Source: DASRQK01 sp040392005 (GTDB lineage: Bacteria; Bacteroidota; Bacteroidia; Sphingobacteriales; Sphingobacteriaceae). From it: DNA of 10,287 nucleotides. The notes beneath the pieces were generated by a model, which saw only the letters and a list, made by a program, of their open reading frames with translations, did not search any database and was not told the origin of the DNA. Position numbers and translations under genes: made by a program. Shown here piece by piece: positions 1 through 5,312 of the stretch. Location: NCBI GenBank assembly GCA_040392005.1, contig JBEBWT010000052.1:1-10287 (forward strand), given 5' to 3'. How positions within the stretch are numbered: position 1 is the first letter of the stretch; each line of letters begins with the position of its first letter.

Positions 1-762
1 GGGAATGGCATCCACGGCTGGAAAAGTGACCACCTTACCGTTACCGGAAATCAGATCATCGGGCACCGGGACGGGATCTATCTTGAATTTGTCACCAACT
101 CGGTGATGGACCATAATCTTGCCAAAAACAATGTGCGTTATGGGCTGCATTTTATGTTTTCCCATGAAAACAGTTATTCTTACAACACGTTTTCGGGTAA
201 CGGCGCCGGGGTGGCCGTTATGTACACCCGCAACGTGCGCATGGAACATAATATATTTGATGAAAACTGGGGGGATGCCGCCTATGGACTCCTGCTAAAG
301 GACATTATGGACAGCCACATTGAAAATAATGTATTCAGGAGTAATACGACCGGCATTTATATGGAAGGCTCCAACCGGATAAAATTGGAAAGAAATTTGT
401 TTGAAGCCAATGGGTGGGCCATGAAAATACAGGGCAGTTGTGAAAACAATGAAATCAGGCAGAATAATTTTATTCAGAACACCTTTGATATTGCTACCAA
501 CAGTACCCGTTCCTTCAACACTTTTGCCGGGAATTACTGGGACAAATACGAGGGCTATGATCTGGACAAAGATCAGGTGGGCGACATTCCCTACCGGCCC
601 GTCAGTCTGTATTCGGTGATTGTGGAAAGGTATCCTACTGCCATGATTCTTTTTCGCAGTTTTATGGTTACCTTGCTGGACAGAACGGAGCGATTGATTC
701 CCAGCCTGACTCCGGAGGATCTCAAAGATGATGTGCCCATAATGAAACCCTTGAAACTATGA
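1..762 (+). CDS. nosD: NosD, periplasmic copper-site maturation protein of nitrous oxide reductase (5' partial)
   Basis: The reading frame is open from the first base, so this is the C-terminal 253 residues of a longer protein; the missing N-terminal part (signal peptide and first helix coils) lies outside the window. It shows repeated short beta-strand turns rich in Asn and Gly (for example GIYLEF, NNVRYGLHF, GAGVAVMY, TGIYMEG), typical of the right-handed parallel beta-helix (NosD/CASH repeats). The C-terminal tail carries the family hallmark GNYWDKYEGYDLDKD followed by DIPYRPVSLYS, and ends with PSLTPEDLKDD...MKP as in other NosD proteins. NosD is periplasmic and works with the NosFY ABC transporter in assembling the copper-sulfide CuZ site of NosZ. 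The stop codon overlaps the nosF start (ATGA), indicating translational coupling. Family assignment is secure; the molecular mechanism is known only from other bacteria. Confidence 0.95.
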   Translation, partial: GNGIHGWKSDHLTVTGNQIIGHRDGIYLEFVTNSVMDHNLAKNNVRYGLHFMFSHENSYSYNTFSGNGAGVAVMYTRNVRMEHNIFDENWGDAAYGLLLKDIMDSHIENNVFRSNTTGIYMEGSNRIKLERNLFEANGWAMKIQGSCENNEIRQNNFIQNTFDIATNSTRSFNTFAGNYWDKYEGYDLDKDQVGDIPYRPVSLYSVIVERYPTAMILFRSFMVTLLDRTERLIPSLTPEDLKDDVPIMKPLKL

Positions 763-1490
763 TTCAGATAGACCACATATCAAAAAAATTCGGAAAGCTG
801 AAAGCACTGAACAATGTCAATCTCTCCTTTGAAAAGGGAGAATGTCTGGCCCTGATCGGTCCGAATGGCTGTGGAAAGACAACCCTGATCAAAGCCATCC
901 TCGGAATGGTGATCCCGACGGAGGGAAAGATCGTGATTGATGGCAAAGACATCAAAAATGATTGGTCCTACCGGGAAAATATTGGGTATATGCCCCAGAT
1001 CGGAAGGTATCCGGAGAATATGACCATCGGTCAGATACTGGACATGATGAAGGATATCCGCAAAGTCCCGGACGGGCTTCTGGACCGCGAAGTGGCCGAA
1101 CTTTTTGAAATCGACGGAATGCTGGACAAAAAAATGAGTACCCTGTCAGGGGGTACCCGGCAAAAGGTCAGTGCCTGTCTGGCCTTTATGTTCAATCCCC
1201 AGGTTTTGATTCTGGACGAGCCCACTGCCGGCCTGGACCCGGTATCGGTGGAATTATTAAAAGAAAAAATCCTGCGGGAGAAAGCCAAAAACAAACTGAT
1301 CATCATCACTTCCCATGTATTGAGTGAGCTGGATGATCTGGTCACCCAGGTGGTGTATATGTTTGAGGGCCGGGTGGCCTTCCACAAAAGCATTGAGCAA
1401 CTGAAAATGGATACAGGCGAAAGCAAACTTTCAAAAGCGATCGCGCACGTCATGATGAACCGGCAAAATCAATTGCATTATCAGGAATAA
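759..1490 (+). CDS. nosF: NosF, ABC transporter ATPase for NosZ maturation
   Basis: A 243-residue ABC ATPase with all nucleotide-binding motifs intact: Walker A GPNGCGKTT (residues 34-42), Q-loop Gln80 in YMPQIGRYPENMT, signature LSGGT (129-133), Walker B VLILDEP with catalytic Glu154, D-loop GLD (158-160) and switch His186 in ITSHVLSELDDL. The YMPQ...YPENMT segment is characteristic of NosF and separates it from general drug or gliding exporters. It hydrolyses ATP in the cytoplasm and couples to NosY, and is needed for CuZ assembly of nitrous oxide reductase, probably by moving a sulfur species. The ATG overlaps the nosD stop by 4 bases and nosY follows within about 30 bases, so the three are one operon. 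Length is normal for the family. Confidence 0.96.
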   Translation: MIQIDHISKKFGKLKALNNVNLSFEKGECLALIGPNGCGKTTLIKAILGMVIPTEGKIVIDGKDIKNDWSYRENIGYMPQIGRYPENMTIGQILDMMKDIRKVPDGLLDREVAELFEIDGMLDKKMSTLSGGTRQKVSACLAFMFNPQVLILDEPTAGLDPVSVELLKEKILREKAKNKLIIITSHVLSELDDLVTQVVYMFEGRVAFHKSIEQLKMDTGESKLSKAIAHVMMNRQNQLHYQE

Positions 1491-1517
1491 TTGGTACAAT
1501 ACCAAAATGTGAATACC

Positions 1518-2285
1518 ATGAACAAAATGATCAAATATATACTGGCGGACATTCTGAAAAATAAGATTGTCATTGCCTATACCCTGGTACTGTTCGTGCT
1601 GTCTTTCAGTATCTTCACTTTTGAGGACAGTGCGACAAAAGGGGTGTTGAGCCTGTTGAATCTGCTTTTGTTTATTGTGCCGCTGGTGAGTGTGATTTTT
1701 TCTACCATTTATCTTTATAACAGCAGTGAATTTATTGAATTACTGGTCAGCCAGCCGCTCAAAAGACGATCCATCTGGATGAGCGTGTTTTTCGGACTGG
1801 CTACTGCCCTGTGCCTTGCATTTTTGGTCGGGGTCGGCATCCCTGTTTTGTTATATGCTGCCTTTACCCCCGGTTTTATCCTGCTTGGGTGTGGCCTCAT
1901 CCTGTCGGTAATCTTTGTCGCCATTGCGCTCTGGGCCGGGGTCCGGATCCGGGACAAGGCGAAGGGTATCGGGCTGGCCATTATGCTTTGGCTTTACTTT
2001 GCCTTGCTATTCGATGCACTGGTGCTGTTCATGCTGTTTCAGTTTGCGGATTACCCCATCGAAAAGGGCATGGTAGCAGTTTCCATGCTCAACCCCATTG
2101 ACATCAGCCGGATCCTGATCCTGCTGCAGGTGGATATTTCGGCCATGATGGGTTATACAGGAGCCATCTTCCGCAACTTTTTCGGAACCGGCCTGGGTAT
2201 GTCCATCACCGCACTTGTATTGTTGTTATGGGCTTTGATCCCTACCTGGTTCTCCGTCCGTCATTTTAAGACCAAGGATTTATAG
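1518..2285 (+). CDS. nosY: NosY, membrane permease of the Nos ABC transporter
   Basis: Integral membrane protein of 255 residues from the ATG chosen here; an in-frame TTG at 1491 would add nine polar residues (VQYQNVNT) and is less likely. Six hydrophobic segments are visible, roughly at residues 17-34, 43-66, 87-112, 116-140, 150-176 and 222-247. The family signature NPIDISRILILLQVDISAMMGYTGAIFRNFFG between segments five and six is split here into NPIDISRILILL and SAMMGYTGAIF, and matches the conserved loop and re-entrant part of NosY. It forms the membrane part of the NosFY transporter, which interacts with periplasmic NosD during copper-site assembly of NosZ. It lies 27 bases after nosF (from the ATG) and is the last gene of the nos block in view. 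No U-tract terminator is seen directly after it. Confidence 0.93.
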   Translation: MNKMIKYILADILKNKIVIAYTLVLFVLSFSIFTFEDSATKGVLSLLNLLLFIVPLVSVIFSTIYLYNSSEFIELLVSQPLKRRSIWMSVFFGLATALCLAFLVGVGIPVLLYAAFTPGFILLGCGLILSVIFVAIALWAGVRIRDKAKGIGLAIMLWLYFALLFDALVLFMLFQFADYPIEKGMVAVSMLNPIDISRILILLQVDISAMMGYTGAIFRNFFGTGLGMSITALVLLLWALIPTWFSVRHFKTKDL

Positions 2286-2466
2286 GCAGCGGGGAATCAC
2301 CGGCGGCGCATCAAAATTGATTATTGAAAATTGACCACTAAAGAGTTTATTTTAACATTTATATGATAATAAAAGACAAAATTGTCCTTATTTTTATAGC
2401 AGTAAAATTTATTTATTTTTTTAACCCGGATTCCGTGTTGGGGATCTGGATTTAACCCACTACACC
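2286..2466 (+). promoter_or_regulatory. AT-rich control region in front of the Fe-S repair gene, with two similar 12-bp dyads
   Basis: No gene is present in these 181 bases. The stretch from about 2310 to 2425 is strikingly AT-rich. Two dyads share the core CAAAATTG: ATCAAAATTGAT at 2310-2321 and GACAAAATTGTC at 2375-2386, each with 5-bp arms around an AA centre, 65 bases apart. A TATTTTTA at 2389-2396 matches five of six fixed positions of the Bacteroidota -7 element TAnnTTTG, but no clear TTG is placed 19-21 bases before it. The dyads are good candidates for regulator binding (a Crp/Fnr-family or NO-responsive factor is a guess), as the downstream gene is of a class usually induced by NO. 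The promoter itself is only weakly supported. Confidence 0.4.
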
Positions 2467-3420
2467 ATGATCAAAACTGATATTCTTGACGTCACCCGCA
2501 TCGAGCCGCGGCTGAAACACCCCACTATCTTTGAGCATTTTGATGCCCTTGAAGCCGGAGAAGCATTTACCATTTCCAATGACCACGATCCAAGACCGCT
2601 TTACTATCAATTGCTGGGCGAACGAGGCAATATCTTTACCTGGGAATACCAGGAATCCGGTCCGCAACGCTGGCAGGTCCGTATTGCGAAGAACGGCACA
2701 GTCAAAAACGGCACGGCCCAACATGAAGAAACCGTCGGCGAAATTGCTGCAAAGGATATCCGCAAAGCGGAGGCTTTCAAAAAACTGGGAATCGATTTTT
2801 GCTGCGGTGGTAAAAAAACCGTGAGCGAGGCCATCGCCGAAGCAGGGATCAGCAGGGAGCAACTGGAGGCAGAACTGGAAAAAGCAGCCGGCAGGCAGAT
2901 TGGTGGCGTAGCCCACAACTTCGATGCCTGGGGCCTGGGCTTCCTTTCCGATTATATTTTCAATGTCCATCATCAATATATTCGTGAAAACGGGCCAATC
3001 CTTGAACAACTGGCAGAAAAGGTAGCCCACAGACACGGAGGCCAGCATCCGGAATTGAATGATCTGGTTGGTGTAGTCCAAAACCTGATGGCCGAACTAT
3101 ATAGCCATATCCAAAAAGAAGAACAGATACTTTTCCCGCTGGTCAAGCAATTGGAGCAGGAAGGTGGTCCGGCACAAATGGGTGTAAACGGACCGATCGA
3201 ACGCATGGAAGCGGAACATGAAGGTGCGGGTGATGAACTGAGGACGTTGCGTCAATTGACCAGGGACTACACCCTCCCGGCAGGTGCCTGCAACTCCTAT
3301 ACCTATCTTTTCCAGAAACTGGAGGAGTTTGAAAGTGATTTGTTCCAGCACATCCATCTGGAGAATAATATTCTTTTCCCCAAAGCAATAGAATTGGAGA
3401 AATCAAAAATGGCCGGATAA
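2467..3420 (+). CDS. ric: DUF2249 - DUF542 - hemerythrin fusion: iron-sulfur cluster repair di-iron protein (Ric/ScdA/YtfE type)
   Basis: Protein of 317 residues in three parts. Residues about 6-75 form a DUF2249 domain (DVTRIEPRLKHPTIFEHFDAL, NDHDP with His40, and a closing WQVRIAK). Residues about 90-145 are the ScdA_N/DUF542 domain with the invariant FCCGG (111-115). Residues about 150-310 form a hemerythrin-like four-helix bundle. Likely di-iron ligands by motif comparison with E. coli YtfE are His168 or His169, His214, Glu218 (HxxxE), His251, His295 and Glu299 (HxxxE), so the site looks complete. Ric proteins repair Fe-S clusters damaged by NO or oxidants in the cytoplasm. Standard Ric proteins are about 220-240 residues; the extra length here is the DUF2249 domain, a family often found beside NO- and denitrification-related genes. 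Position next to nosDFY fits. The ATG is the first plausible start and has no strong ribosome binding site. Confidence 0.92.
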   Translation: MIKTDILDVTRIEPRLKHPTIFEHFDALEAGEAFTISNDHDPRPLYYQLLGERGNIFTWEYQESGPQRWQVRIAKNGTVKNGTAQHEETVGEIAAKDIRKAEAFKKLGIDFCCGGKKTVSEAIAEAGISREQLEAELEKAAGRQIGGVAHNFDAWGLGFLSDYIFNVHHQYIRENGPILEQLAEKVAHRHGGQHPELNDLVGVVQNLMAELYSHIQKEEQILFPLVKQLEQEGGPAQMGVNGPIERMEAEHEGAGDELRTLRQLTRDYTLPAGACNSYTYLFQKLEEFESDLFQHIHLENNILFPKAIELEKSKMAG

Positions 3421-3469
3421 GATTCCGTCCTGCTGGACAATCATTTTGTTGGTGATTCCGCTGCCCGGC

Positions 3470-3504
3470 CCCGGTCTGAATCCGTTTCCGGAGAAAAGAC
3501 CGGG
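3470..3504 (+). other. Stem-loop between the Fe-S repair gene and the DUF59 gene
   Basis: CCCGGTCT at 3470-3477 and AGACCGGG at 3497-3504 are perfect 8-bp complements with a 19-base loop; a competing GCCCGG/CCGGGC pairing (3463-3468 with 3500-3505) is possible. There is no T-run after it, so it does not look like a simple intrinsic terminator. It may tune mRNA stability or expression between the two genes. Structure only; function is inferred. Confidence 0.35.
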
Positions 3505-3541
3505 CTGGCTGCGGGGAAAGGATAAAAACTTACAATCCAGA

Positions 3542-3874
3542 ATGGAAATCGCACTGAATAGTCCACATGCCGCTGAGCTGTTGAAGGCAAGAACTGCATT
3601 GCTCACGGTCATTGATCCCGAACTCCTGATCAATGTCATCGATCTGGGTTTGGTTTATGAGGTTCGCTTTCCATCCGAAGGAGTGATCGGGGTCCTGATG
3701 ACCCTGACCACCTCCCATTGTCCGATGGGAGATGCCATTACTACCTGGGTCCACAGTGCCCTGACAAAAGCCTTTCCGGAGTATCAGGTACAGATCGAAT
3801 TGGTCTGGGATCCACCCTGGAGCTTTGAGATGATTTCAGAAGAGGGTAAAAGACAACTGGACCTTAACCTGTAA
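3542..3874 (+). CDS. MIP18/DUF59 family metal-sulfur cluster assembly protein
   Basis: A 110-residue protein from the ATG at 3542. A frame-open TTG at 3446 would add a 32-residue proline-rich leader with no family counterpart and is rejected. The core matches DUF59 (SufT/PaaD/MIP18): DPELLINVIDLGLVYEV (residues 25-41) followed by MTLTTSHCPMGDAI with the conserved Cys60-Pro61, and a closing VELVWDPPW-like segment (IELVWDPPWS, 85-94). Proteins of this family help mature Fe-S proteins in the cytoplasm; they are also common in gene groups for NO and denitrification alongside DUF2249 proteins. It lies 121 bases after the di-iron repair gene on the same strand, with a stem-loop between, so co-transcription is likely but not certain. 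The exact client protein cannot be told. Confidence 0.88.
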   Translation: MEIALNSPHAAELLKARTALLTVIDPELLINVIDLGLVYEVRFPSEGVIGVLMTLTTSHCPMGDAITTWVHSALTKAFPEYQVQIELVWDPPWSFEMISEEGKRQLDLNL

Positions 3875-3888
3875 AATGCACTGATCTA

Positions 3889-3919
3889 TTGCTTTATCCG
3901 AACAAAAAAAGTATATTAG
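3889..3919 (+). promoter_or_regulatory. Candidate Bacteroidota-type promoter of the copper-uptake locus
   Basis: TTG at 3889-3891 and TATATTAG at 3912-3919 are 20 bases apart, the usual spacing between the -33 and -7 elements in Bacteroidota; TATATTAG differs from TAnnTTTG at one fixed position. The ATG of the next gene starts only 8 bases after the -7 element, so the transcript would be leaderless or nearly so. Support is by pattern only. Confidence 0.3.
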
Positions 3920-3926
3920 CTACTCA

Positions 3927-4328
3927 ATGAACAAGAGAGAAAAATATATCCGCAAGCCCGCCCGCCTGCTCCTGTTGGTTCTGGCGGTACTCTCTCTATT
4001 ACAACCCTTTCAAAAGGATTTTATCATTGCCGGTTTTTTTCTCAACCGCAGTTTTATTGCCGAAAATCTTTGTGAAAATCTGGACCGGCCCGAATTGCAC
4101 TGCGAGGGAATCTGTCAGTTGAAAAAAAGTTTGCAGGCAGCCAAAGAACAGCAACAGGAAGAAATCATCCAGCGATTAAGCCTGGCAATCCAATTTGTCG
4201 AAAGCCCGAAAGAACTGCTGAGCACCCTTGTTCCAGTGGAATTCATCCCGGTTTATCCGGTGCTGGAACATCCGCGCCCGATGGATCCCGAACTTTCGGA
4301 CATTTTCAAACCACCGGTCGTTTCCTGA
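3927..4328 (+). CDS. Small membrane-anchored protein with a C-x9-C-x3-C motif, unknown function
   Basis: 133 residues. A positively charged start (MNKREKYIRKPAR) is followed by a hydrophobic segment at about residues 14-26 and a second weaker one at about 31-44, so it is either an anchored or a secreted envelope protein. Next comes NLCENLDRPELHCEGICQL with Cys49, Cys59 and Cys63, the only cysteines, then a Gln/Glu-rich likely helix (residues 64-90) and a Pro-rich tail ending at PPVVS. I know of no named domain; I recall similar small Bacteroidota proteins with an LC...P...C.G.C.L pattern, but this is memory and not a search. It is the first gene of the run leading to the Met/His-rich lipoprotein and the copper-type TonB receptor, so a role in metal binding, sensing or thiol chemistry in the periplasm is a reasonable inference. 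Nothing catalytic is visible. Confidence 0.8.
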   Translation: MNKREKYIRKPARLLLLVLAVLSLLQPFQKDFIIAGFFLNRSFIAENLCENLDRPELHCEGICQLKKSLQAAKEQQQEEIIQRLSLAIQFVESPKELLSTLVPVEFIPVYPVLEHPRPMDPELSDIFKPPVVS

Positions 4329-4517
4329 CCCTCTACCCCTTCATCCATATTCACATACATCCGGAAACGGAAATCCGGGGATTTTCCCAGGGTTCCTGTA
4401 CGGATAATCCCAGATTCTGCGCTGAGAATCCGGGAAATGGATGATCCATAAATAATTATTGGCACAAACAAGTCCCCGAACGGACTAATAACACATCTTA
4501 CAACAACATATTATATT
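4329..4517 (+). promoter_or_regulatory. Structured 189-base spacer before the Met/His-rich lipoprotein gene
   Basis: No gene is supported here. The best structure is a hairpin at 4408-4435: a 10-11 bp stem (GATTCT with AGAATC, extended by TCCC with GGGA across one A/C mismatch) around the six-base loop GCGCTG. A CCGGA/TCCGG pair and an ATCCG/CGGAT pair lie just upstream, so the first hundred bases could fold extensively. A smaller dyad, AGTCC at 4471-4475 with GGACT at 4482-4486, sits about 32 bases before the start codon and could be an operator. The hairpin has no T-run, so full termination is unlikely; attenuation, mRNA processing or a second promoter are possible. No known riboswitch consensus is recognised. 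Confidence 0.4.
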
Positions 4518-5306
4518 ATGAAAACCCAACATCTATTTTTTAGTGCTGTTACCCTTCTTTTTTTACTGGTTTCCTGCGGCAAGGACAGCCCTGAACCCAT
4601 TACTATCGATAAAATCAAAATTGCGGAAGCCAGCAAGGGCGATCTCAAAGTCACGCTTTATGCAGATAAGGACAAGTTATCCGTGGGTTTCAATCAGTTG
4701 TATATTGCCGCTGAGGATGCGCAGGGCAAGATCGGAGGTGCGGGAACCAATGTGACTGTCCATACACTGATGGATATGCACACCATGGAACACAGCAGCC
4801 CGGTGGTCCAGCCCATATATGATCTGACACTGGGATTATACCTGGGAGGTGCCGTTTTCACCATGCCTTCCGGGGATATGGGATCCTGGAAACTGTCGGT
4901 GGAAGTAAAAGGGACAAGTGTAGATCTTGATCTGGATATCCATCCGGCTCCCGCCAATACAAAACCGGTGGGTTCCTATATGGGGACGGACGGGAAACGC
5001 TATGTGATCTCACTGGTGGAGCCCCGGACACCGAAAACCGGCATCAATGATCTGCTGATCCTGATCAATGAGCAGGAAAATATGCATAGTTTTCCTGCCG
5101 TGGATCAGTTGAATATAGAACTGGAACCGGAAATGCCTTCCATGGGACACGGATCGCCCAACAACCAGGATCCGGTAGGTATGGGCAAGGGTTTCTATAA
5201 GGGCAAGGTCAATTTTACCATGACCGGTGACTGGCGCCTGCATTTCAAATTGAAGCAGGGTGAATCCGTGCTGGTAGAGGATGCTTTTCTGGATCTGATC
5301 TTTTAA
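4518..5306 (+). CDS. Lipoprotein with two YtkA-like halves and Met/His clusters, predicted copper-binding
   Basis: 262 residues with a lipoprotein signal: hydrophobic core to residue 17, lipobox LVSC, lipidated Cys20, then GKDSPEP. The mature part is an internal duplication. Half one (about 50-130) has VTVHTLMDMHTMEHSSP with Met85, Met87, His88, Met90, His92, followed by LYLGGAVFTMPSGDMGSWKL. Half two (about 172-246) has ELEPEMPSMGHGSP with Met206, Met209, His211, followed by FYKGKVNFTMTGDWRLHF. The MPxMGH pattern plus the strand 'G.V.FTM.GDW' is that of YtkA-like (PF13115-type) domains, often tied to copper or cytochrome oxidase assembly. Clustered Met and His suggest Cu binding. The stop lies 6 bases before the TonB receptor start, so the two are co-translated. 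KD near the lipidated Cys resembles export signals that send Bacteroidota lipoproteins to the cell surface. The domain family is fairly sure; copper is inferred. Confidence 0.85.
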   Translation: MKTQHLFFSAVTLLFLLVSCGKDSPEPITIDKIKIAEASKGDLKVTLYADKDKLSVGFNQLYIAAEDAQGKIGGAGTNVTVHTLMDMHTMEHSSPVVQPIYDLTLGLYLGGAVFTMPSGDMGSWKLSVEVKGTSVDLDLDIHPAPANTKPVGSYMGTDGKRYVISLVEPRTPKTGINDLLILINEQENMHSFPAVDQLNIELEPEMPSMGHGSPNNQDPVGMGKGFYKGKVNFTMTGDWRLHFKLKQGESVLVEDAFLDLIF

Positions 5307-5312
5307 ATATTG

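Noticed and set aside
2310..2330. Fnr-type site TTGATnnnnATCAA before the Fe-S repair gene
   Set aside because: TTGAT at 2317-2321 is followed at the right distance by GAAAA, not ATCAA; only one half-site fits.
2452..3081. Minus-strand open frame of 209 codons over the Ric gene
   Set aside because: A shadow of the well-supported plus-strand gene with DUF2249, FCCGG and hemerythrin motifs.
3446..3541. TTG-started 32-residue N-terminal extension of the DUF59 protein
   Set aside because: It is rich in Pro and Gly, overlaps a stem-loop and has no counterpart in the family; the ATG at 3542 gives the normal length.
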